A DNA stretch of 64,000 nt, from positions 322,501-386,500 of the forward strand of contig NC_082634.1 of NCBI RefSeq assembly GCF_030936135.1, given 5' to 3'. Source of the stretch: Gavia stellata (Eukaryota > Chordata > Aves > Gaviiformes > Gaviidae). This document shows positions 46,272 through 58,000 of the stretch, in pieces; within the stretch, counting starts at the first letter, position 1; each line of letters opens with the position of its first letter. The notes below the pieces were generated by a model. It did no database searches, was not told the DNA's origin, and was given only the letters and a program-made list of their open reading frames with translations. The translations under genes and the position numbers were made by a program.

Positions 46272-49200
46272 TCACTCCGCCACCGCCCGGCGCCGGCCTC
46301 TGCGCTCTGCTTCCCGCCGGAGCCGCTCCAGGAGGCGGCGTGCCGTGGGTTCCAGGCTGTGCTGCCGGTGGGGAGGCGTGGGGGTGAAGCCGGCGGGGAC
46401 AGGCGGCCGCGGAACCCCCCCAACTCCGTGGGGTGACGCTCACCTGCAGGACGTGGAGCCCCTTCAGGCAGACGACGGCGAGTTCGCAGAGCCCGTCGGC
46501 GGTCAGGTCGGCGTAGAGCATGGAGAGCAGCGGGCTGGGGAAGCGCCGTGTCCAGAGGAGCCGGAATTCGCCGGGCGGATTCCCCGCGGCGCCGGTGTAT
46601 TTGTAACAGAGCAGCTCCTGCGGCGGAAAGAGGACGCGGGGAAGTCAGGGGGCTACGCCGGCGGGGGTGTCGCGCGGCCCGGCACGGCTCGGAGAGCCGT
46701 GCCGGGCCGTGCGACCGCCCCGCCGGCGCGTGGCATCACCCACCTGCCCGTAGGTGCCGAGGAGGATCTCGCGGGCGCCGTCGAAGTCGACGTCGGTCAC
46801 CAGCGCGCAGAGGACGCTGTCGTACTGGTCGCTGGCCGGTAAGATCAACTGGTCGCCCAGTCCGTTGGTTAACACGTCCCTGGAGAGGGCGGGGGAAAGC
46901 CGGGCGGTGAAGAGGAGCGAGGCGAAGGTTCCCATGCCGCGGCCCCGGCGCTTACCGGTACACCACGGAGAGCTCGATGGTGCTGGTGACGAGGACGCTG
47001 TATCCCTGCGCGGTGACGGCGTCACCTGGGAGAAGGAGAAGGCGGTGGGACGGGCGCCGTGCCGGCAGAGAGATGTGCCGGGCGGGAAAACCGGAGCTCC
47101 GGAGAGCCCACGCTGCAGCGGCAGGCAGGGATGGGTGCCGAGGTGCTGCGTGCGACCGTCCCCTTACCGTCCCGGGTTGTGCCGGCTCCCAGCTCCGACG
47201 GCAGCGGGAACACCAGGACCTTGGAGATGGGACCATCCTGCTGGATACTCCAGCTCTGGAGCACGGCTGCGAGACAGAGAGTGGCTGCCGCCGGGATCCG
47301 CTGGCTGGGACGGGGCTCCCGCTCCCACCGATGCCATCCTGCCTTCTCCCAGAGCCGGGAAGGATCCAGCATCGGATCCAGGGGCCGAAACCGCGCCCAA
47401 CCCATTTTCCAACGATCGCCCCGAGCCCGTTATTGCCCCCCGGCGCTGCCGTGGGGCTGAGGACATAAACCGTGCCGGAGCGGCCGATGTAACGGTGCCG
47501 GGATGGTTAATTCCGGGTGGGATAGGGAGAACCGCGGCCGCCGGGTCTCACCTGGGCTGGCCTGGTCCACCCGGGCGACGCGGACGTAGCCGCTCTGGCA
47601 ACCGAAGGCGGGTGACGCGCTGGCCGGCGCCGGGGATGTTGCAGACGTCGAGCCAGAGGACGCTGCGGGCGGGGGGACGGGGGGTCAGCCGGCGCCGGCG
47701 CCGCGGACGGCCGCGGACCCCCCCTCGTACTTGCTGGCAGCTCCTGGAGCTCGGGAAAGAGGTGCTGGACCGGCTGCTCCTCGAACTGGTGCGAGCCTTC
47801 GTTCTGCCGGAGCGGGGAGAGCGAGTGGGGCCGCGGCGGGGCGGGCGGCAGGGAAAAAGCGGGAAAAGTGGGGAAAAATGTGGGAAAAGCGGGAAGGAGG
47901 GAGGCGGGAAAAGCCGCGCTCACCTCCTTGTAGAGGTGGATGGAGGGGTCGTTCCCGCTCAGCAGGAAAACCGTCTCGGGTTTGTCGCCCACGCAGACCC
48001 TGCGAGGGCGGAGGAGGGCGGGTGACGGGGGGCCGGCGGATTCGGGGGGCCCGGGGGGGGCCGGGGGGGTACGCACTCGGCGTGGCAGAGCTGGAACGGG
48101 GTGAACTGCAGCTCCAGGTTGAGGCAGCTCTCTGCGGGGAGAGGGGAGAGGGAGCCCCGGGCGAGGGGCTGCGCCGCCCCGGCCGGATCGCTCCGAGACC
48201 CCCGGGGAGCCCACCGCGACCCCCGGGGGACACACGGGGGGGGCCGGGGGGGGGACACGGAGCACGGGGGGGGACACATGGAGCACAGGAGGGGACACAC
48301 AGAGCCTGGGGACACACGGACGGGGCCTGGGGGGGGACACACGGAGCATGACAGGGGACACACGGAGCCTGGGGACACATAGATGGAGCCGGGGGGGGAC
48401 ACGGAGCATGAGCGGGGGGGACACACAGAGCCTGGGGACACACGGGGGGGGGCGGGGGGGGGACACGGAGCACGGGGGGGGACACATGGAGCCTGGGACA
48501 CACGGACGGGGCCCGGGGGGGACACACGGAGCATGACAGGGGACACACGGAGCCCGGGGACACACAGATGGAGCCGGGGGGGACACGGAGCATGAGGGGG
48601 GGGGACACACAGAGCCTGGGGACACACGGGGGGGGGGCGGGGGGGGGACACGGAGCACGGGGGGGGACACATGGAGCCTGGGGACACACGGACGGGGCCC
48701 GGGGGGGACACACGGAGCATGACAGGGGACACACGGAGCCCGGGGACACACAGATGGAGCCGGGGGGGACACGGAGCATGAGGGGGGGGACACACACAGA
48801 GCCTGGGGACACACGGACGGGGCCCGGGGGGGACACAGAGCACAGGAGGGGGGGACACAGAGGCAGGGGACACACAGATGGAGCCGGGGGGGACACACAG
48901 AGCTGGGGGGGGACACGGAGCAGGGACACACACACAGAGCCTGGGGACACACGGACAGAGCCGGGGGGGGACACAGAGCCCCGGGGGGGACACACAGAGC
49001 CGGGGGGGGGACAGATGGAGCACCGGGGGGACACACATGGAGCATGAGGGGGGACACACAGAGCCCCGGGGGGGACACACAGAGCCGGGGGGGGCACAGA
49101 TGGAGCCCGGGGGGGGGACATGGAGCACCGGGGGGACACAGATGGAGCCCAGGGGGGACACATGGAGCCCGGGGGGGGTACACAGAGCCCGGGGGGGGCA

Positions 49201-51054
49201 CACGTTGCCCTGGGGGGGGGGGACATGGAGCACGGGGGGGGACACGGAGCCCGGGGGGGGCACACGTTGCCCCGGGGGGGGGACATGGAGCCCGGGGGGG
49301 GGACACACGTTGCCCCGGGGGGGCCACTTACGCGCCACGGAGTCGAGGTCGTACTCGGAGCCGGGCTCGTAGTCGCAGTAGATGTTGAGGAAGGGGCTGG
49401 CTTTGTCCCCGGAGTCCTGGGGGGGCAGAGGGGGTGGGAGGGGGCGCCCCCCCCCCGAGCGGCCCGACCCCCCCGGGCGGGGCCGTACCTTGATGAAGGT
49501 GATGCCGACCACGAGGCCGCGCTGGGGGGGGCGACTTCGGGAAGGAGTCGATGGAGACAATCTCGGCGTCGACTGCGGCGTCGGACCCTCAGAGAGGGGG
49601 GACAGACCCCCCCCGGGGGCCCCCCACACCCCCCCAGGACCCCCCCGCACCCCCCGCACCCCCCCGGGGCCCCCCACACCCCCCCGGGCCCCCCAACACC
49701 CCCCCAGGACCCCCCCGCACCCCCCCGGGGCCCCCCACACCCCCTCGGGGCCCCCCCCCCCCCCAGGAGCCCCCGTATGGGCCTGTCCCCCCCCCGAACC
49801 CCCCCAAGCCTCTGACCCCTGAGCCCCTGTGACCCCTGACCCTGAAAATGGGCACACTGCCCCCCCATGCCCCTTCACCCCGACCCCCATAAGCCCTCCT
49901 CGTGACCCCTGACCCCATGACCCTTCCCCATGACCCCCGTAACCCGTCCCCATGACCCCTAATCCCCATAACCCCTCACCCCTGACCCCCATAGCCCCTC
50001 CCCATGACCCCATAACCCCTCCCCATGACCCCAATCCCTGTAACCCCTCACCCCTGACCCCCATGACCTCTCCCCATGACCCCTGACCCCCATAGCCCCT
50101 CCCCATGACCCCCATAACCCCTCCCCAGGACCCCAATCCCTGTAACCCCTCACCCCTGACCCCCATGACCCCCATAGCCCCTCCCCATGACCCCATAACC
50201 CCTCCCCATGACCCCAATCCCTGTAACCCCTCACCCCTGACCTCATAGCCCCTCCCCATGACCCCCATAACCCCTCCCCATGACCCCTAATCCCCATAAC
50301 CCCTCACCCCTGACCCCCATAGCCCCTCCCCATGACCCCATAACCCCTCCCCATGACCCCAATCCCTGTAACCCCTCACCCCTGACCCCCATGACCTCTC
50401 CCCATGACCTCTGACCCCCATAGCCCCTCCCCATGACCCCCATAACCCCTCCCCATGACCCCTAATCCCCATAACCCCTCACCCCTGACCCCCATAGCCC
50501 CTCCCCATGACCCCATAACCCCTCCCCATGACCCCAATCCCTGTAACCCCTCACCCCTGACCCCCATGACCTCTCCCCATGACCTCTGACCCCCATAGCC
50601 CCTCCCCATGACCCCCATAACCCCTCCCCAGGACCCCAATCCCTGTAACCCCTCACCCCTGACCCCCATAGCCCCTCCCCATGACCCCCATAGCCCCTCC
50701 CCATGACCCCTCACCCTCATACATCCTCCCCCGACCCCTGACCCCCACAGCCCCGCCCCCGTGACCCCTGACCCCCATAACCCCGCCCCCCACGCCCCCT
50801 GACCCCCCCCGCAACCCCCGCCCCGCGCCCCCGGAGCCCCGACCGGGGATGTAGGTGAACTGCAGCTCCCGGGCGACGGGCCGCAGCCGCTGCCGCAGGT
50901 CGTGGTACCGGAAGTAAATCACCTTCCCCTTCAGCGCGGCCGCCAGCAGCCCGCCGGGGCCCTCCCCGCCCGCCAGCGCCGCCAGCCCGTAGACGTTGCT
51001 CTGCGAGGCCAACCGGCTGAAGCTGTCCTCCACCAGCGGGCACCGACCCGCCAT
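46272..51054 (-). CDS. KPTN: KPTN, kaptin (KICSTOR subunit)
   Basis: All twelve exons are present: 51054-50844, 49572-49489, 49416-49332, 48131-48077, 47999-47924, 47803-47731, 47662-47552, 47266-47168, 47025-46956, 46879-46744, 46617-46444, 46361-46272. The product, about 420 residues (human 436), begins [20 protein letters not shown] and carries [97 protein letters not shown]. Kaptin is a beta-propeller/integrin-alpha-FG-GAP type protein; within KICSTOR it tethers GATOR1 to lysosomes and restrains mTORC1. Three single-base frame discrepancies are inferred: an extra C in a run of eight at 49523-49530, a lost G at the exon 6 donor (47731) and an extra C near 47607. Their net sum restores a multiple of three. 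Confidence 0.95.
48215..49320. repeat. minisatellite of GGGGACACACGGAGCCTGGG type in KPTN intron 3
   Basis: Units of 18 to 35 bp combining GGGGACACGGAGCA(C/T), GGGGACACACAGAGCC and ACACACGGACGGGGCC; larger blocks recur about every 180 bp (48410, 48590, 48780). Confidence 0.93.
49800..50720. repeat. minisatellite of CCCCATGACCCCCATAACCC type in KPTN intron 1
   Basis: A basic unit of about 18 to 20 bp (CCCCTCCCCATGACCCC, CATAACCCCTCA). Higher-order copies recur at about 180 bp (50325 and 50505 share a long near-identical block). Confidence 0.93.
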
Positions 51055-51410
51055 GGCGGCACCGGGCACCGGATACCGGCACCGCCGCGGACCGCCCCCG
51101 CGCCCGGGGGCCTTCCGCGGCCCGGCGGCGCCGCCGCAGTGACGTCACCGCTGCGACGCGGAGGGCGTGGCTCGCCGCCTGAAGGGCGGGGCGGCTGCTG
51201 CGTGGCTCCGCCTCGGGGACGCGGCGTGCGGCGTTGCTCCGCCCCCGAGGGCGGGGCTTGAGTTGCGGCTCCGCCCCCGGGGGCGGGGTTTGAGTTGCGG
51301 CTCCGCCCTCGAGGGCGGGGTGTGAGGTGCGAATCCACCTGCGGGGCGGGGCCTCAGGTGCGACCCCGCCTTCGGGGCGGGGCCTCAGGAAAGGGGCGGG
51401 GCCTAGGGAG
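51055..51410 (-). promoter_or_regulatory. KPTN promoter with tandem palindromic GC boxes
   Basis: Upstream of the KPTN ATG lies a TGACGTCA element (51140). Next comes a series of near-palindromic GC boxes spaced about 38 bp apart: CCGCCCCCGAGGGCGGGG (51239), CCGCCCCCGGGGGCGGGG (51275), CCGCCCTCGAGGGCGGGG (51303), then CCCGCCTTCGGGGCGGGG (51365). They are separated by CTTGAGTTGCGG or variants. Each can bind Sp/KLF factors on both strands. Confidence 0.65.
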
Positions 51411-51704
51411 ACTATGGGGCACAACAGTGACCCCGGGGAGGACACGGCGGGGGGGGGGGGGGGGGGGGGGGGGTGTGCCCAACAGGGACCCCCGGGGAGG
51501 GGTGGGGGGGTCCAGCACGGGCTCATTAATTAGCACACCCCAGGAGGCCTTAACGAGGCGGGGGGCAGCGTTAGCCTGGGGGGGGGGGGCAAAGGCAGCC
51601 CCAGAAGGGGTTTTTTTGGGGGGTGAGGGGGGTTTTTTGGGGGGTGGGGGGGTCCGCAGCCCCCCCGGGACGCAGCGCCCGTCCCTTCTCCGCTCATGCA
51701 ACGT

Positions 51705-51710
51705 TTTATT
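51705..51710 (-). terminator. NAPA polyadenylation signal (AATAAA on minus)
   Basis: TTTATT on plus, about 345 bp downstream of the NAPA stop; no nearer AATAAA exists on minus. Confidence 0.7.
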
Positions 51711-52052
51711 TGCCTTTGCGAGGACGCGCTACAGCCCCGCGGTCGACGCCAACGCATGCAGCAGCGCCTGCCTTCCTCCTCCTCCTCCTCCTCCTCCTCA
51801 CCGCTCCCCCCCGGGGAGGTGGGGGGGGACACAAACCCCCGCAGCCCCCCCCAGAGAAGGGGGGGGACCCCCGGAGCGAAGGCAGGAGTCAAAACCCGGG
51901 CTCCCGGGGAATATATTACACCATTAAATATCTGAAGAGGGGTCCATGTACAAGAGGGAGGGCCCAGAGCCGGGCGGGAGCGGCTCCGGAAAACGGGAAT
52001 GGCTCCGGAGAAGGGTGGGGGGGTGTCGGTAAAAGGGGGGGTGCGCAGCCGC

Positions 52053-55000
52053 TTAGCGCAAGTCCTCCTCCTCGCCCTGGATGGTTTTCTTGATGCGGAG
52101 CAGCATGGTGGTGAGCCACTGGTCCAGGCGGGAGATGGAGTCGTATTCCTTCACCTGAGGAGGAGGAGGAGGAGGAGGAGGGAGGAGGGGTTATTTGGGA
52201 GGAAGGTGGGGGGGTCCGGGGCAGCAGAGCCGGGGGGAGGAGGGGGCTCCTTCCCCCCGCGCGTTTGGGGTGGATTCGGGCGTTTTACTCGCACCAGCGT
52301 CAAACCTACCGCGTCGGTGTAGCCGTCGATGTTCTGTTCCTCGTGAGCATCCAGCAATTTCTGGAAGGGCAGGAAGGGGGGGATGAGGGAAGGGAGACCC
52401 CCCCTCCCTCCTCAGGGGGAGGCCCCGAGCGCCTCCCAAAAACCCTCCGCTCCCTTTGGCTTCGCTCCCGGCCCATTCCTCAAGAACAGACCCGGCACGC
52501 GGCGGGGGGACCGGAGCCGGCTGCGCTGGCCGGAGCCGAGCCCACGGCGGCCGGGAGCCTCCTGGGGAGCGGGCAGGCTGCAGCCGATCCCGGCCCTTTT
52601 AGCGCTCCCCGGGACTGGGACGCGATCCCGGCCCTGACGGCGTTTCTGTCCGAGTGATGCAATGGAGAGGAAGGAGGGAATTCTGCTCCTCACCTTGACC
52701 AGCTTGCACTCCCGGGAGTCCGTGAACGCCGGAAACATCTCTTCGTACTTCTGCACGGCCAGCTGGAGGGGAGGATGAGGATGAGGAGGAGGCGGGGAGC
52801 AGGGAAGCAGGGAGCACCCCGTGCGGGTGTGCTGCTTTCGGGAGCTTATCCAGAGCGGCGGCAAGCGTCCCAGCACTGCCGCTAGCCCGGCGGGCAGGAG
52901 AGCCCCCCCGGCCCCTTCCCGAGCGCCGGCCGGCGGGTGCCGAGGGGCTGCGTGCCCCGTTGTCCCCCCGACCCCGGGCCCACCTTTGCGTTGAGCATGT
53001 CGATGCAGAAGTGGCAGAGGGCCGCCTTGAAGAAGTACTCCTTGGCGCTGTACTTCAGCAGGGGACTGTCCATGGCGCTGGTGCCCACCTGGAGAAGACA
53101 ATCGGAGAGTTGGAGGGGGGAGCTCGGAGCTTTCCCGGGTTATTTAGGGAGCGAGTCCTCTGCCGCGGGAGGGGCTGCAGCGAGGAAGCTCTCCTGAGAA
53201 GCGGGAGGAGGGAGGACGCATCGAGGAAGCCCGGACCTGCTCGTAGATCTCCACGGCTTTCTGGTACTGCTCCAGCTGGGCCGCGTACGTGGCCACTTTC
53301 AGCAAACACTTGTTAGCCGAGCTGCGGGGAAAGGAGAGCCGGGAAAGCTCGGAGCAGCGCTCTCCGCGCCGCCCGGGGAGACACAACCCCACCGCTGACA
53401 CCCCAGCTCCCGCCTCGAGCGCCGGGAATTGGGGTCCCCCCAAGGCGGGGGGGAAGTTGCTGCGCACAGGAGAGCCCGGCAGCGCCGGGAGCCCCGCCGG
53501 CACGGCACGCAGGGAAGCGCCGCCGGCCCTTGCCCGGGTCAGAAGCCGGTGGCGAGGACCAGGCGGGGAAGCGGGCAGCAGTGAAAACCCCCAACGCCGC
53601 TCGCTTCGGGGCGGGGAGTCGCTTCGGGGACAGAAACTCGGCCACCATCTGTTTCCTGAGCCACCCCGGGCCGTGCCGGAGCGCCGATCCCGCACGGATC
53701 CCCGCCTGCAGCAGAGCTTTTACCTGTTGGACTCTTCCCCTTTGTAGTAATCCGCAGCCTGCTCGTAGTGGGCTATGGCCTAGGAAGAAGGCAAACGCAG
53801 TCAGGGCGCAGCACGCCGTAAAAAAAATTACATAGATATGTATAAAAATACCAAGATACGGGAGCTGCGGCGCTGCCGGCCTCGGGAGAATCCTCCCCAG
53901 CCCGGCCTCGCAGGGCACAGGCCTGCGCCGAGCCGCCCACGCCGCTTCCGCTGCCATCTGCGCTCCGCTGCGGCCAGCTCCCGTCCCAAGGTGGCAACCG
54001 GCCGGCAGCTCCCCGCCGAGACAAGGTCAGTGCGGCAAGAGGGCCTGGACCTTCAGGGCAGGGGCGAGATGCCAGCCCGGCGAGCGTCCCGGCGTGCCGC
54101 AGCTTTATCGGGATGAGCAAAGATACGCTCCCTCCCCGGGGGAAAGTTATTTTTCCTCTTTTCAGCCCATTCTGTAAGGGGGCGGCTCATCTCCCGGCTG
54201 CCCGTGGGCGCGTTTCACACCCGTCTCCTGCCAACAGGCTGGGGACCTACTGGGCAGCTAAATTTGAAGACGAATCCTATCACTGCCACAGAACGGATGG
54301 GATCGGTGCCGAGGAAAGGGGAGGCTTTCCTGATGGGAGCTCACGAATCCGGCTGAGCAAGCTCGGCCCTTCCCCGGAGCGCCGAAGCCCGGCCTGAGGG
54401 CAAATCCCTAGGTTATTCTCCGAGCAGCTGCGGGTTATCCCCGGGAGCTGACAAGCAGGGTGTCGGAGAGGCTCGCTGGGAGGAGCGTCGAGACCAGCCC
54501 TAAATTAACTCGGGAAGCGAGCGGAAGCCCGAATTAGATCCGCGCAGGATGTGGAAACTTGCTTCCCTGTAAAATGAACCTGGTTTATTCCCCAGGAGAA
54601 AGAAAAAAAAAAAAAAACCAACCAAAAAACCCAACACCCGACTGAGTCAGAATCCGGAGCCTCGGGGGCTGGAACAGCATCCGCGGAGGCGGCCCTGAGG
54701 GACCCCGCAGGCCCCTGAGCCTCCGGGAAGGCGGAGGGCTTCGCTACCTCCATCGGCAGCGGCGATTTCTTCTCGGATGGCTCCAATCAAACTGTTCTCG
54801 CGCTTCCCAGACGCCCACGCGAGCCCAAAGCTTTTTTTTTTTGGGTTTTTTTTTCCCCCTTCGTTAGCTGCGGCGTCAAAGCCGTTCCAAGCGTCTTCCC
54901 GGGTTTGCGCAGGGCTGACACACACCGGGAAGCATCGCTGGTATTTGGGGCTTAAAGCCACTTCGGCGACGGCGGCAGCCGGCACGTTCCGCGGAAGAAG

Positions 55001-58000
55001 TGAGAACAGCCCGAGGGAAAAGCATGACCTGCTGAGGCTGAGTACGCCACCCTCAGCGGGCGTGACAGCTCTGAGCTCATCTGCCAGGCTTGCGGTGAAT
55101 CAGCGAAGCCCTCCGGAGCCACGAAGCCTCCGGGTTTTGACCGCTTCCAAACCCCCGCTTGAATTGAAGGCGGCATTTACGGAAGCCGGAGGAGGCGCGG
55201 CCCGACAGCCGGGCACCTGCTCTGCGGCATTCCCCTCTCTCCCCCGCGGTTACCTTTTCGATGTCCACCAGCTCCGTCTCGTAGATCTCCGCTATCGATA
55301 TGTGGTGCTTCGCAGCGATGGTGAACCGACCCTGGAAGCAGAAAGGAGTTTGCGCACCCGGGCTGGCGCTCGGCGGGGTGCCGGGAAGAGCGTTCCGACC
55401 CCAACGGAGAGCTGCTCCGAGGGCTGACAGCGCTGCCGAACTCGCCATTCCCAGCGCTCAGGGAAGGTTTCGGCCCCTGCCCACCGGGTGTTTGCCTCCA
55501 GGCCTCACCGGGCGCCGGTTCCAGCCCTGTGCGATGCCGGCAGGCTGGACAAAAACACCCCAGACCCCCGTTTCCACCGAGCTGAGGGCGCAGAGAGGTG
55601 GGTCAGGCCCTTCGGCCTCACCACCCTCCCTCCCGGTGAGAAGAGGCCGGCCGGGCTTACCATGTCTGTGTAGATCTCGATAGCTCTGATCAAACAGTTA
55701 ATGGCCTCTGAGAAGAGAAAGAAAGAAATCGGTGAGCACAGGCGTTTTGGAAGAGCGGCGCTGCTTGCCACCCCTCCCTCCCGCTCCCAGCCTCCCCGAA
55801 GCGATGGAGCTGTATTTATAGCACGCTCAAAGATCAATAGCTGCTCCAGAAAAGCTGCTGAGGCTACAGGCTTCCAGGGAAATTTAGAGCACGCCAGAGC
55901 AGGCGGGTAGCGAAAAGCAGAAGCCAGAGAGCGGCTCCATCCAGTGCCCCGTGCCGCCCGGGAGCTGGGACGCACGAGTAAGCTGTTTGTTCCCCGGAAC
56001 AAAAGGCCTTTGTTCGGGGCGTAGGGCATTTGAGAGGCAGGAACCGCAACGCCAGGGACGCAGAAAGGGCCAAGCCCCTGCGGTAACTCCACAGCCCCCC
56101 TCCTGCCCCACGGGACCAAGGCAGGAGCCCCCCACCGCCTCTCCCCAGACCGCGGGGTGGGATTTAACCCGGCATCGACTCAGATCCGGCCCCCTCTGTG
56201 GTGTTCCATCCCAGAGACGCGCTCGCTGCCCAGCTCCGCCACAGTCGGCGGCACACGGCGCAGGACAGGGGGGCCGAAGCCGCAGCGTTTTGCTGTATCT
56301 CAGGAGGCGCCTTCCCCTCGGTGTCTCCGAAGAGGCGTGGGAGGAACTCTGCTGCAGCTAAATGCCAGGCTCCGGGAGACGGATCTTTTTCTGACTGCTC
56401 CCAGCTGTCGGGCTCGCGGCGCTCTCTACCAGGGAGCCGAGCAGCCGAGGAGCTGCCATCTGACTGACAGCTGTCACAGCCGCGTCTTCACCGCACCCAG
56501 CCCCGCCAAACACCTCACCTGCCCCAAGGCTCCGTCCAGCACAGACCCATCCCCACCACAGTGAATTCCCCTGTATTTTAGAAGGATTTTGCCCCGTTAG
56601 GAAGAGGCGGGCTCAGCCTCCGCCTTCCCCCTCCGGTTTACCAAAAGCCACAACACGCCGGGGAACGGGCGCGTTTCGGCACACCGGCTCGCGCAGCCAG
56701 CCGGGAGAGGAAAACACAGGTCGAGAGCAGCGCGAGCGGGTAACGGGAACATAAATCTCTGGGAGATTAAGCAAATCCTCCAGGAGATTAAATTTGTTTT
56801 CTCCTCAGGTTACTCCATTATCTTCTCTGAAAATCACCCAAACCGATCCGGCCCCGGCGCAGATAACCCCGGGGGCAGCGGTAACTAGCGAGACGGCGCG
56901 CCAGGAACAGCAAAGCGTTCCCCCGCGGCATGGGGGACCGGCTCTCGCACTCCTCCTTCGTATCCTAAACCCAACGATCCACGTTTGTCAGCTTCCGCCC
57001 CTATATTCCCCTCTCGCGCTCCGGATCACGCAGAAGAGAGCTAGGATCCAAGTGACCCGGGGGAAAGGCGCAGGACACCCCAACTCGTCGCCCGTCCCCC
57101 CCGAAGCCGGCTGAAGCGCCAGGAGGAGGAGCGCGTACTCTCAGCTGATCCATCAACCCCAGAACGTTCCCCCCGTGCCGGCTCGGCTCCCAGCAGCAGC
57201 TCCAACGCCGGAGCGAAGGGAGCCAAACGAAGCGCGAGATCCACGCACGGCGCGTGAATCACGACCAAACCCCTTCGTTGGCTTCAGCCGAAGCCATATG
57301 CTCAGAGCCGGGCTCGGCGGGGGGCACAGGGATTCCCGCAGACGGAGGGAGGGGGGAACAGACGTCATCCGGCAGGCACGCTGGCTGCGGAGGGGAACTT
57401 TGCTACCGGAGCGACTTGCAGCTCGGGGATGCACGTCAAATCCAGCCCACGGCATCTCGGCTCGCTCCCAAAGGCGTCGAGAGGATGGGATAACACACAC
57501 CCAGGAGAAACCCTTGCGTAACGGGCAAAAACCCGGCCGACGCGCAGCCTCCGGTAACTGAAATCGGGGCGTTTTACGTCTGCTCGCGTCTCCCGCTCTG
57601 GAAGGCCGGAGGGAAAGCGAGCCCTCACCTTGCGGGTCAGCTTTCTTGAAGGCGTTGCCCGCGTCCACGAAGTTGGTGGCTGCGTCGTGCTTGCTCTGCA
57701 GCTGCAGGTGAAGCTGCGCCGCCTGGCAAAAGGCGTTCCCTGCGGCTGGAGGGGGAGAGAGGAAGCTCAGGAGCGTTGTCTGAACCGTTTCAGAAAGGCT
57801 GGGGTGCGGGCAGGTTACCCTCCTCAAAATCCAGCTAAAATAAGCCAGCAGCATCGAGCCTGCGCCGGCTTTCGGACCCAGAGGGGTTCGCTCCTCCCCG
57901 GGAGGAGGCGAGGAGACTGTGCCCCCGGCCCAGGGAACCGGCTCGCGGCCGCGTGTGTACGTACCGCTCCAGTTTTTGGCCATTTTGAACATGTTTGCTG

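Noticed and set aside
46272-51054. KPTN as a pseudogene because of frame breaks
   Set aside because: All twelve exons, splice sites and the start are present, and the three inferred one-base changes sum to a whole number of codons; consensus error is likelier.
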